Program-made: the position numbers and the translations under genes | DNA from: Bullera alba | Taxonomy: Eukaryota > Basidiomycota > Tremellomycetes > Tremellales > Bulleraceae | Assembly: GCA_001600095.1 (NCBI GenBank) | Contig: BCIX01000001.1 | Coordinates: forward strand, 186,001-250,000 | Direction of reading: 5' to 3' | DNA length: 64,000 nucleotides | Part shown: one piece after another, positions 13,982 through 24,015 of the stretch | How the letters are laid out: every line of letters starts with the position of its first letter | How positions within the stretch are numbered: position 1 is the stretch's first letter | Notes under the pieces: model-generated | What the model saw: the letters and a program-made list of their open reading frames with translations, nothing else | Told to the model about the DNA's origin: nothing | The model's database searches: none

Positions 13982-14407
13982 GCAGAGGGAGGCAGAGGGA
14001 CTCACTGGGCAGCTGGCGGAGCCATCTCTAACCCTCTCTAGCCATCTATAGTATGAGAGACCAGAGGCCAGAGCTATGCGGATATGCTCTCGAAGCTTCA
14101 CGCACGCTCTCTCGCCGTCCGGCGTCTCGCGACCTCTCGCAACCCCCAACCTCCGCCGGGTGTCCCGCTCCACCGCTTGGAGTAATTGTCTCTAATGAAT
14201 GGGAGCGGCAGGGTGCGGCAGGGTAGTAATCAGGACCTGAGATCGGATCCCTTCCCACGAGCGGCGGCGCAGCCAGAGTTCTCACATTTCGGCAAGGCGT
14301 TTGCGGTGACGTGTCAAGGCGTGCTGTCTTACGGGATCCCTGACCATCCCGGCTCTCTCGCCAAATTCCCATGCAACGTGCAGCATTGACCAGGGTAGAC
14401 CAGGGTT
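13982..14407. repeat. Three 9-10-bp tandem duplications
   Basis: GCAGAGGGA occurs at 13982-13990 and 13992-14000. GCGGCAGGGT is exactly duplicated at 14205-14214 and 14215-14224. GACCAGGGT occurs at 14388-14396 and 14398-14406. Each pair is offset by 10 bp and the three sequences are unrelated to each other. Confidence 0.85.
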
Positions 14408-14650
14408 CGGGCTTCGGATTTCGGTCCCGGAGCGACCACCTGGTCTCCACCGGCAGCATTTTGCTCGTGCTGCTGCCTTGGGCTCAGGACCTGCTCGGGT
14501 TCTGTCAGATCTATGGAGATCTCCGAGAGAATGGGTGGAACAGAGCGAGCGGAGTACCTGACTGAGCACACCACTCTTCAGAAGCCCTCAGAGCAGCTCT
14601 CAGAGCTCCTCAGAGCCTATCGGAGTACGCGAGCTGTCAGCATCGTGATC

Positions 14651-14680
14651 GCCCAGGATCACCAGGGATCTCCAGGGATC
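14651..14680. repeat. 10-bp tandem array, 3 units
   Basis: Three consecutive 10-mers, GCCCAGGATC, ACCAGGGATC and TCCAGGGATC, share a CCAGG(G)ATC core. The array lies between CTCAGAG copies (14587, 14599, 14609) and the next array. Confidence 0.85.
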
Positions 14681-14780
14681 ACCCCCGTAACTGGTTCCTC
14701 ATCCAATCTCACTGCGCTAATTGGTGCCTGCATGTGCACGGACAAAGTGATATAGAGTGATATGCGAAGAGTAGCGTATT

Positions 14781-14830
14781 CATCATGCACTCTCATGCCT
14801 TCTCATCTCTTCTCATGCACTCTCATGCAC
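14781..14830. repeat. 10-bp tandem array, 5 units
   Basis: Five consecutive 10-mers around the core TCTCATGCAC. The last two (14811-14820 and 14821-14830) are identical and the others carry one to four changes. Confidence 0.88.
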
Positions 14831-14940
14831 TCCAGGAAGTTACTTTACCTGATCATGTAAGAGCCGTAATGACAGCCACGTAACTTCGACTAATGCTAAC
14901 AAGCCATGTGGTCCACCGACTGGTTCATCCAGCAGGTTCA

Positions 14941-14990
14941 TCCTCAACTGCCATCAACTGCCATCAGCTGCCATCACAGAGCATCACAGC
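14941..14990. repeat. 10-bp tandem array, about 5 units
   Basis: AACTGCCATC is repeated exactly at 14946-14955 and 14956-14965, followed by AGCTGCCATC at 14966-14975 and more diverged ATCACAG units. The period is 10 bp and the core is unrelated to the array 110 bp upstream. Confidence 0.85.
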
Positions 14991-15150
14991 CATCCCTCTC
15001 CATTACGACAATTACGACTATCATTGACCGCTAGCGCTGTAGCGTGATCTGCGATCTTCAACACCTTCGCAAGAATCGAAGAATCAGAACTTGTCGGCAG
15101 CCTCGCCGTAAATTCGTAGATTAGGCTCATCTTAAGTCTTGCGGAAGACC

Positions 15151-15200
15151 AAGTTGAGCCAGTGTTGACTAGTATTGAGCCAGGTTGAGCAGGGTTGAGC
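15151..15200. repeat. 10-11-bp periodic TTGA array
   Basis: TTGA (mostly in GTTGAGC) recurs at 15154, 15165, 15175, 15185 and 15195. The array ends just before the CACGTG cluster of the CsbD-like gene. Confidence 0.8.
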
Positions 15201-15277
15201 CTGGAAGCGCCGAGGACCCGAAGATGGGGAAGCAAACTGCTTTCGCTGCTCAAGCAGTGGTGCGATAACCCAGGCGG

Positions 15278-15320
15278 CACGTGGTTCACACGTGGCCCAC
15301 GTGGGGTGGTGATGACGTCA
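15278..15320. promoter_or_regulatory. Three CACGTG boxes and a TGACGTCA box
   Basis: CACGTG palindromes lie at 15278-15283, 15289-15294 and 15298-15303, followed by a perfect cAMP-response-type palindrome TGACGTCA at 15313-15320. They are 160-200 bp before the CsbD-like start, with a possible TATA (CATATA) near 15445. CACGTG is bound by bHLH factors and TGACGTCA by ATF/CREB-type bZIPs. Their use here is inference, but clustering of four palindromes in 43 bp is unlikely by chance. Confidence 0.7.
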
Positions 15321-15479
15321 CCGGATCGCCCGTCGAGCCTCCGAGCTCCGAGTTCCAGAATCCAGGTGCAACTTGACCTAGCATACTGAACGCGTCTGAG
15401 CGTAAGAGAGACTCTTTCCAACAGCATACCCAGGTCATCCTCTACATATACGTGAAGTCAACTCCTGTTATCTCCTATC

Positions 15480-16109
15480 ATGTCGGACTCACAAGAGACT
15501 CAGCCACATCAACCAACACAGACCTCTGGGCAGTTGAAAGTGAGTACCATCGACCAACTTTCACCCATGATCCAAGGGTGTGATAGCTCCCTGCTGACTC
15601 ATGTCTAGACACTACAGGGTCAAGCGTACGAGGCTATCGGATCGATACTGCCCGCTGGCACGTCCGAAGCTTGGGTCGAATCCGGGAAGGAACTCCAGGC
15701 TGAGGGTCAGAAGGAGATCGACGCCGCTAAGGCCAAAGCAGCCGTAGAATCGACCGTGGACTCGGCTTCAGCAAAGCTCAAGACGTGAGTGCTGACCCTT
15801 AGGCACAGAGATCTGCACATGGAATCAGTACCATTCTCGCAGTGTCAAAGCTGATGCGCTGGTAGGGGCCTGGGATACATCACCGGCGACCAGGCAAAGC
15901 AGAATGAAGGCAATCTAGAGGCGGAAAAGGCTCAATGGAAGTACAAGCAAGCCACGTCTGATTCCATCACGGACGCCATTCCCGTACCGAGCGCAGAGGG
16001 GATCAAGGGAAAGCTCGAGTCGGTGCAGGGGATGGTGACGGGAGATCAGACGAAGCAGCAGGAAGGCAACTTGAGAGCAGAGAAGGCCGCTTGGAAGGAT
16101 GGCGTTTAA
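15480..16109 (+). CDS. CsbD-like stress-response protein
   Basis: Predicted 159 residues. Exons: 15480-15539, 15609-15784, 15866-16109. The protein is hydrophilic and rich in Ala/Glu/Lys/Gln. Two related segments each end in GDQAKQNEGNLEAEKAQWK-like or GDQTKQQEGNLRAEKAAWK-like sequence, the signature of fungal CsbD-like proteins, which are induced by stress or starvation. An N-terminal repeat-like segment (GQAYEAIGSILP) resembles the same unit in more diverged form. No signal peptide or membrane helix is visible, so it is probably cytosolic. The molecular function of the family is unknown. The promoter contains a dense set of palindromic boxes (15278-15320), in keeping with inducible expression. 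Confidence 0.8.
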
Positions 16110-16447
16110 GCGCGGTTTCTGCAACTCATAGGATTCTAGCAAGATGGACCTTTGTCGAGACAGGGAAAGCGGAATTGGTACGATAGACGACCTGCTCGCT
16201 GTATACCAATATTAGTGTAACAATGCATTACTGTCCCACGATTCGTACTGCCTGCGGGCTGCCTGTATCGTATACGACATAGGTATTACTTGCTGCATTA
16301 TAAGTCTTTGAGATTATAAAAGTGTGCCTCTTTGGGCAAGAACTAGATGTTTGCATGTCTTCGCTCTTATAAGATCGCTTTGCCATCCGATATTCCGGCC
16401 TTCCCTCCAACGGGTGCCGGGGCTGGTTGGGGTTGAATCGTCTCAGT
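16110..16447. other. Convergent 3' spacer
   Basis: A 338-bp spacer between the stops of the CsbD-like gene and PNS1. AT-rich around 16200-16350, as expected for two overlapping 3' ends. No further feature seen. Confidence 0.45.
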
Positions 16448-19092
16448 CTATCCGTTATGCGGGATACCCTGCACGACTCTTGGGTACGTCTGCCTGATCA
16501 TCTCGAACAGACCCGGACTTCGATCCCGGAGAACCCTGCGGGGTATTAGATCACCATCGCGCTTGATGCGAGAAGCGGGGGACTCACATTGGGTCTTCAC
16601 CCAGCCCGACAAAGATTGTCGATACACCAGCGTCGATGGCGGAACCGACGCACGAGGTGAGACTCATTCCAATGAAGAACGAGAATAGGATGATGGGCCT
16701 GTGGGTAAGATCTGTCAGTAACTGTTTTCTGTCATACCCTTGGAGGAAAGATCATTTGGTGCGGCATGCCACCGGGCAGGATTGGGAAATGTGGAGATGT
16801 GACTTACGCAGAGTACTGGCCATCAGAGTTGTATGCAGGAGTGGTGACTACACAAGATCAGCTGCGAGCGAGTGCGAACACTTCCATGCAGCTCACATCT
16901 AAGGTACAGATAGCCGAACAGACCACAGAGGAATCCGCCTAGATACGCGCCCCACATGATGACCGAGCCAACGAGCGAGTCGTTGATCAGAGCGTCGATT
17001 CCTACGACACTTAGCATTTCCACTAGAAGCTTTGCAAGATCCAGATCACTAACCTCGGTCCTTCATCAGTCGCCAGGTGTCCTTTGCCGCGGGGATATAC
17101 GCTTTGCCGTAAAGCGCTACAAGCATATGTCAGCTGGATCGCAGCAGTGGTGCCGAGTCAGCTCACAAATTTCGATGCTAAGACGCCTTCGTTAGCAGTC
17201 GTTCCGAAAGCACTTATAGGGGAATTCACTCACTAAGCATACTTGTTGAACCAGGCGATCAAGCTAGTGATACACGACACGCAGCAGACGGCCTATAATC
17301 GCCATATGAGTTTCTCGCTGTGCAAGCACACAACTCCACTCACGCAAGCACCGATCACCTGGCCCATTACTGAGCACCCCGTCAGACGAGGCTTCTCACT
17401 TGTTTCATCGGGACTCACTGTCTCCCTGACCCGCTTCATATTGCTGTACGAATTGCAGAACTGTTCTGAGCAGCTCGAGCAAAGAGACGATGAGCGATCC
17501 AAAGGCAATAGAGCCGAGCGACAAGGTAGTCGACCGCACAAAGGCTTTGAGGGAGGCATTCTTCGGCAGACCTGTACCGTCGTTCATCCTAGGACCGTAG
17601 TAATACCATCCTGATTCAAACCCGTCAGCTGCAGCTCATACTCAGAGGGCGATCGGCTCACCTCCAAAGATGCCACCGGAAAGAGTGGTGAGGATGACAT
17701 TCGCGATCACCTGACTGATCCAGTAGTAAGAGAACGTGGCGTAAAACACCAATCCAGCAACCTTGCCAGAGGAGCAGCTCGTAGTCGCGCATGCTATAGT
17801 CAGGTATAAGCCGGGGTCCAAGTTTTGAGTTGTGAAAGGTGTGAACTTACAAGCACTGTCAGGCGTCCATTTGACGTAGATTGCAATGACGGTGAAAGCG
17901 TACCACACCGACATGGCTCCCTGGACCAGGAGTCCAAGCAGGACAATCAGGTAGACCACAGGGTGGTGCTTCGTGATGTCAATAGTAGTCTGGAGCAGCA
18001 TCCGAGCGAGCGGGATCCTGAGGTGTTTCAGCACGACTGCGCATAGGGTCGCATAGGATTGCCAAGACTTGGCGGAAGCCAGAGCCTATCAAAGCACTTT
18101 GCGTGATGCTTTTCGGACTCACCGTTTTCGCATGGACCAGTAGAAGATCACTGATAAGATGGCGATGACGAGGAAGATGATAGCGCCAGACCAGTCTAAG
18201 CAGTGTTAGTGGCTACAATGCGAGGGAGGTGTGGACCTGACTTACACTTAATGTAGAAGTAGTCTGAACAGTGAAGATCGATGTCAGCTCTGCATCACAC
18301 AATTGAGCTATTGCTTACAGATGCAGACACCGATGTTAAGCAAAACGGTCAGGGCGAGCGTGATCTCCAGAATGACTTTGGTGAACGCTCGGACCAGCTA
18401 CAAGACGTCAGCGAGCTGGTGAGAATGTGGAGAAGCCGTACTCACACCGAACCAAGCAGCAGCGACAACGAGACCGAGACCACAGACACATAGCAGGAGG
18501 TAGACGGTGTGGCTGCAGTCAGAGTTAGCTGCACACCTTAAATGCCTGATTGGAGGCGGTAGCACCGTTGCAGCCGAGGGATCTCCGGCCTGACTCACTA
18601 GTTCAAGGTGACTGAAGAGCCTGTTCCGCCTTGAGAGCCATCACCGAATCCACCTCCCAGACCATTCTCCGAGATGAACGTGCTTATAGCTATTCCACTG
18701 AGCACTGCGAATCCAGCCAGATTGGCAATGTACAGGACCAAAAAGATGGGGTCGTTCAATCTCGACTTTGGCTTGAACCTCGCTCCAGTCTTCTCCGTCG
18801 CTTGTGAGAATGGAGCGGTATCGCTGAATCCAGTTCCGTTGCCATATTCAGGATTCCCATTCGCATTATACCCGCCCTGCTGGCCGTTGGTGGGGGGTGG
18901 TGCGTAAGGCTGAGATGGCTTCATGCCCCAGTTGGTGTTGCCCTGTTGTTGAGGAGGGGGAGGAGGAGCTTGTGGTGCGGCATAGGTGTTCTGAGGCTGC
19001 TGATACCCTTCGTAACCCCTGTCATCTTGGCCGTATGGTGGTTGATAGTTCTGCTGAGGCTGCTGCTGGTTGTAGTACTGCGCTGCACTCAT
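16448..19092 (-). CDS. PNS1: Choline-transporter-like membrane protein Pns1
   Basis: Predicted 574 residues in 16 exons: 18599-19092, 18446-18512, 18319-18397, 18246-18263, 18123-18195, 17851-18017, 17662-17793, 17419-17610, 17344-17369, 17234-17292, 17167-17177, 17054-17116, 16897-17001, 16808-16847, 16588-16698, 16448-16535. A cytosolic Gln/Pro/Tyr-rich N-terminus (about 110 residues) precedes about ten membrane helices of the CTL/SLC44 family. Diagnostic segments are YWSMRKRIPLARML, GWYYYGPRMNDG, STTLSLGSIAFGSLIVS, RLMKDRGIDALINDSLVG and VFVGLGEDP-like TIFVGLGEDPM. Yeast Pns1 is a plasma-membrane protein of uncertain substrate. The intron density is striking, with an 11-nt and an 18-nt exon. 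A longer frame upstream of 18017 was rejected in favour of the acceptor that restores MRKRIPLAR. Confidence 0.93.
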
Positions 19093-19840
19093 GGCGGAGC
19101 TGCAGTCTGTCAGTTGACCAGTATGAGGACTCGACTATACAGGCCTCAGGTGCGACCCACTTAGCGCTTCCTATACACTATGAGCGAGAATTGAGCTGTG
19201 AGAAACCTGATGTACCGAGATTCACTTGAGAGATTGACACCAGTTCAGCCTGCTATTCCTGATCCCTACCAAAACATCTCGGAGTGACTGACTTTGGCTG
19301 TTGACGCCTTTGGGCGATCGCATTTTAAGCTTACGGCAAGCGTTTACGTCATGACTTGGTGAACGGGGTTTGAAACCACCACCTACGCCACATGGGTCTA
19401 TAACGCCGATAACGCCGCTCGCTCTCCTACCCAGCGTCACCGGTCCGTCCAGCGAGGTCGAGGCCGGTGATGGTGAGGACGAGGTATGTAGAAGCAGAGA
19501 AGTAACAAGGACGCCGACTCTGCAACGTAGACAGCATAGGTTGTGATCCATCGTGATACCCCAAACTACCCAAAAGGCGGCTCTCGACCCCTCACGACCT
19601 CCAGGCGAAACACTCGGTGACCGAGCGTTACCAGCCCACAGCTCAAAGGCGTTCGAACGGACCGCGTTCAGGTCACTCGATTGGAGACAGGTCGTGTGCG
19701 CTCGAACCTCTCAAACGCGTCGACAGTCGTCTCCGCCCTCTTGGCGTCTTCGTACCGATACCCAAGAATCCTAGATGGGTTCCAGGTAGCTTTCCTGCAA
19801 CTACATATATACACCACGGACCGCTGCACATTCGCCCAAC
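19093..19840. promoter_or_regulatory. Divergent spacer PNS1 / striatin
   Basis: A 748-bp divergent promoter. CATATATA near 19804-19811, about 35 bp before the striatin ATG, looks like a TATA element or an AT-rich leader. GATAACG occurs twice near 19400. No coding exon recognised. Confidence 0.4.
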
Positions 19841-22791
19841 ATGATGCGACCACTACCACCCAGATCAACGGGCAATGATTATCCCCCAAACTACTTTCAA
19901 CAGCAGCAGCAGCAACAACAGCAACAACAACAGAATCAGCAGCATCAGCAACAGTACAACGATAGTGCTGCCCTAAATAGACAGCAACAGGTCAACCACC
20001 AACAAATCATGTATCAGCAGCAATATCAGCAACAGCAGCAGCAACATGCTCAGAACCAGCAACAGCAGCAGCAGATGGGAGTTGGGTCGGATGCGCAGTC
20101 TCAATCAGCGGGCGGGAGTGGTCCTGGTGCAGGTGGTCAGGAGATGAATCTTGCCAGTGTGTTGCACTACCTCCAGAGCGAGTGGAGGAGGTGGGAGCGG
20201 GATAGGAACGAGTGGGAGATTGAACGGGCTGAGATGAGGGTGAGCAGTTAGGATCCATTCTTGCCACTGCGCCATCCAGCCAGGCCAAATGGCGCACACG
20301 GCGAGCATTAAGAAGTTCACACCTGACTCGATCGCAGGCAAGGATAGCTCTGCTGGAAGGCCAGAGGAGATCAGCCGAAAATCTCAAGGTGGATCTTCTG
20401 AGGAGAGTCAAGATGCTAGAATTTGCTCTGAGGCAGGAAAGGTCTGTCTACGTTACCTTCGGCCGTCTTCGATCCGACTGACGGCTCGTTGCAGGACCAA
20501 GACTGTTAGCAGTACAGGGAGTACTGGAAAACCGAGTGTCATGGCCTCGTCGCGTATATCCAACTTGCAGGAAGAGGACAAGCAGTCTAGTCGAGATGAG
20601 AAGGAGGGCAGCGGAAGCGAGGGTAGTGTGGATGAGGGTGTGTACAGCTAAGCGCCCGATGTTGTTCACGTCATCTGACCTTCGGATAGGACTCAACCGT
20701 TCGAAGATCAACGGAAAGGCCCCTCTGGCAAGCACGACGGGAAAATCCAGCGGCATTGGGTTCAGGAACACGCTCGAGCCAAATCCCTGGAAGAGCCTCT
20801 CTGGAGTGTCGAAAGATCCAAAGTCGAGAGCTAGGAGCAGAGAGTACTTGAGCCAATGTCTCCAAGAGGTCATGTACCTGACATCACCGGGCGCACTGAA
20901 CCCTCTACCTCCCCGAGCGCCAGTCTCCGTGGACGAAGCCAGGTCGAACAAGGACAATCACGACTCTGCATCGGCCAACCAATCGTCATACGAGAGACCT
21001 AAGAAGTCGATCCCCGAGGAACCTCCTGCCTCCATGTTCGCCAAAAAGCCAGAGCCGACTCAGCAAGAGGAGCCACTACTCCCTAACTCATCCTCGTCGT
21101 CTTTGCCAAATGGCTCCCTCGGCGGAGAGGACACCAATGCTCAAGCTGGACCATCGATACCGCCACCCAAACCCCAGTCGCCCTTGTCCGACCGGCAGTC
21201 TCATTTGATGGAGTTGGATCCTACTGCCAGGCCACCGTCATCGCCCTCGCCAAACAAGATGGAGTTGCCAGATGCCAATGATCTGCCAGAATCACAGGGG
21301 GAGAATGGAGAGGAGCCAGAGCAGCAACTGTTGACTGCTATCTACCGACCTGATTCAAAGGCCGCTTGGAGAGAGGAGCTCCGTGCTGCGAATGAAAAGG
21401 CGGAAAAGGTGTGTTAGGCACCTGCAAGATCCGAGTAGCTGCTGATGACGCTCGTAGCTCAAAGCGCAGCAGACCAAGAAAGAGGGGAGTGACGAGGATC
21501 AGCTGGCGAATCTGACCCTCACGTCCGAGGACGAAGAGGTCAAGGCCGAGTCGAGCGATTCCTTGGAGCGGGTGTGGACGGCAAGGCGGACACTGAAATC
21601 GCACCTCGACACCGTGCGAGCTGTCACCTTTGCATCGAGAAACCCCGAGCTGCTGCTTGTAAGCGGAGGTGATGATCGGACGGTCAAGGTGTGGTCTCTA
21701 GACTCTGCTGCGGTACTGGCGAATCAGCGGTGAGTAGAACTTCTGTCAGAGAGGGCGAACAAAGCTCATGATGATCGTTTGCAGGCCGCGAGGAGAAGTC
21801 GAGCCGATTGTGACATATCGCCATCACTCGGACGCAGTCACTTGCGTCGCCGTCTCCACCATTCGCGACGTCATCTTCTCCGGATCACTCGACTCCACCA
21901 TCTGCATTTGGGAGCTGCCGCAGCCGCAGCAAAAGCCATACGGACCTTACGACCCGTCTTGCTTGGTTCAGAGGCTAGAAGGGCATACTGATGCCGTATG
22001 GGACGTCCTCCCCCATCCCCAATGGCACGGAGCTGCAAAGCAGCCGCAGAGCGGACAGGAGAATATCGAGACTCAACTGGTCAGCGTGTCTGCCGATAAG
22101 ACTTTCAAGGTCTGGACGTGCAAGGACGCCAAGTGGTCATTGACGTCTTCGCACGAGTTTGGAGGTCGGACACCGACGTGCTTGGCGTCGTACACGCCGG
22201 ATGGAGATCACATCCTGGTCGGGTTTGACGATGGAACCGTGCTACGCTGGGATGTGAAGAAGGCCAAAGAGGTTATGACGTATGGGCGACAAGGGGGTGA
22301 GCGGAGCCCACGGAGACTACGAGTCACCGTATACTAATGGTTCTCAATCAGATCCTCAAGTCAACTCGATTCTGTGTCACCCTACGATGCCGATCATTGT
22401 TATTGGCAGCGAGGATGGTTACTTGAGATTCCACGACACCTGTAAGTATAGCTGCAGTGCCCCAGTTTGGCGAACATCAGCTGAACACTTCTCAGCGATA
22501 ACCCAGTCGTCTTCAACTGTAAACCCCACGCACAAGATTCTAGCCCACCCCTCGCCAATCACCTCTTTGGCCCTTTCGCCGGACACCCCCACTGCCATTT
22601 GGAGTGGTTCCTCCGATGGATCACTGCGACTTTGGGATTTAGGCAAAAAGACCTCCTTGCTCGATCTTACGGGTCACAGGCAGAAGTCGGATGAAGGGGT
22701 ATGCGCCCTGGCCAGCCATTTCGTCTTGCCGCTCTTCCTGTCCAGCGGGGGCGACGGTGTAGTCCGAGTTTGGGGTCCGCCAAAGGCCTGA
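19841..22791 (+). CDS. Striatin family WD40 scaffold of STRIPAK
   Basis: Predicted 844 residues. Exons: 19841-20239, 20338-20441, 20495-20637, 20690-21408, 21458-21729, 21785-22296, 22352-22441, 22496-22791. A polyglutamine N-terminus (about residues 20-78) is followed by the caveolin-binding/coiled-coil block. This starts NLASVLHYLQSEWRRWER and continues to VKMLEFALRQER, which is near-diagnostic for striatins. A long disordered middle leads to C-terminal WD40 repeats (VSGGDDRTVKVW, FSGSLDSTICIW, VSADKTFKVW, WSGSSDGSLRLW, SSGGDGVVRVW). Striatins hold PP2A-A/C, Mob3 and GCK kinases in the STRIPAK complex, which governs mating, septation and development in fungi. The 54-bp intron at 22442-22495 has no in-frame stop, so its retention would add 18 residues between blades. 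Confidence 0.9.
19898..20075 (+). repeat. CAG/CAA trinucleotide tracts in striatin
   Basis: Interrupted CAG/CAA runs around 19898-19945 and 20005-20075 encode two polyglutamine blocks. Mixed CAA and CAG codons should slow slippage, but length differences between strains are likely. Confidence 0.85.
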
Positions 22792-23397
22792 CCGGAGCCA
22801 ACCCAGTGTCCGAGATTGAGAGAGGAAAAATTCGCATATCATCAAGACTCCTGGGATATAGCATGAAGATTATTGAAGCATGGAGACGAGTATAGAAGCA
22901 GCCAGCATGTCTGGAGGAAGTCATAGCATTTCTTGAGTAGGAATTGTATTGTCGAAACGATGTAACGAACTGCACGAACTGGATTAGCTGATCCGCGATT
23001 GACCGGGCCGATTGATGACCGATTCCAGCAAATCAGATCGATGTCGATCGCAGCCTCGCGAAGTGATGGTCGAACGGTTTGACGTCTTCGCACTCCCGAT
23101 GGACACGGCTAGATCTGATCGATCGGATCTCCTGGTGGGACAGGGGTACCCCAGACCCGCCTTGCCACTGTACGTTGTACGGTCAGTGACCGATGCAGCC
23201 GATGATGATATCACTAATCGATCTCGACGGGATCGATGTCATTCGGTCACCTGGACGAGCTGCCCCGGGTTCTCGAGATGGTACTGGGGGAATGGAATCG
23301 GTATATAGGGTCAAGGGTGTAGCCCGATTGCATCTCCTCTCATATCAGGACCGGCGATCTCGTCAATACACCACCAAGACCACCCAGATCAAGCACA
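22792..23397. promoter_or_regulatory. Promoter region of the small repeat protein
   Basis: A 606-bp spacer rich in GATC/ATCGAT words between 23030 and 23240. It holds a GGGGTACCCC palindrome at 23143-23152 that includes AGGGG, a stress-response-element core in yeasts. GTATATAGGG at 23301-23310 is a clear TATA box about 95 bp before the ATG. Regulation by stress factors is inference. Confidence 0.5.
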
Positions 23398-23806
23398 ATG
23401 TCGAACGTTATTGGAGATGCCATGAAGTCTGCCGGCGAGGCACTCAAGGTGGGCCATACTTTAGCTCTTGGATATCGAGTACGCTGACCGGCTTCAGGGA
23501 GACGGGTCTATTGGGAGCCAGTTCCAGGCTGATGGTCCACTAGGAGGAACGGCTCAGTTCGGTGAGTCATGTCTCGCCTCAGGCACCACACCCCGCCCAT
23601 GATCGCGACACCTTGCTGACCCCATCCGTATAGTCGGTGGCCCATTCGACAAGGACGGCGCCATTGGCAAGCAGTGAGTGATCGATCAACTGCTAGGGTC
23701 CGCGGTGCTGACGATGAGTAGATTCAACGATGACGGAGCACTGGGCGGAACAGCACAAGCAGCCGGCGAGAGTGCAGAGCAGAAGGGCCAGGAGATGAAG
23801 AACTAG
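23398..23806 (+). CDS. Small glycine-rich protein with two internal repeats
   Basis: Predicted 79 residues in four exons: 23398-23448, 23498-23561, 23634-23673, 23722-23806. After a short N-terminal helix (MSNVIGDAMKSAGEALK) come two near-identical units, DGSIGSQFQADGPLGGTAQ and DGAIGKQFNDDGALGGTAQ, joined by FVGGPFDK. A polar tail rich in Glu/Gln/Lys ends the chain. The composition (Gly, Asp, Gln, no Cys, no membrane helix) resembles LEA-like or other hydrophilic stress proteins, and the TATA box plus AGGGG element agree with inducible expression. I cannot assign a named family. All exon junctions keep phase and the repeat is intact, so I regard the gene as real. Confidence 0.75.
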
Positions 23807-24015
23807 GCGATATATGCGGAAGGCGGCATGTATAATGTGAGAAGTGCGTCGGGTCGTCTTGGTTGCCAAAACCTCCATCAGCCTTCGATCGTGCGATACA
23901 TGCTATGCTGTCTATTTAATGCGTTGGTCTGGCTGAATGTCGCAGGCTCTCCATATGCTCGATCCCCTTTCACTCGTGCCATAACTTGGTCTATCCTTCA
24001 AGTCCCCTCAATCCC

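Larger units (their letters stand above)
11907..15479. other. 3.6-kb intergenic gap with short tandem duplications
   Basis: No convincing coding exon on either strand: long frames here (for example 13042-13563 plus) are Arg-rich, lack family resemblance and lack a consistent splice pattern. It must hold the leader and promoter of the C2H2 gene (minus) and of the CsbD-like gene (plus). The part from about 13980 to 15205 carries many small direct duplications with a period near 10 bp, reported as separate repeats. A long non-coding RNA cannot be excluded. Confidence 0.5.

Noticed and set aside
18018..18085. Alternative upstream acceptor extending a PNS1 exon (ALASAKSWQSY... frame)
   Set aside because: It breaks phase with the preceding exon; the acceptor at 18018-18019 restores the conserved MRKRIPLAR segment.
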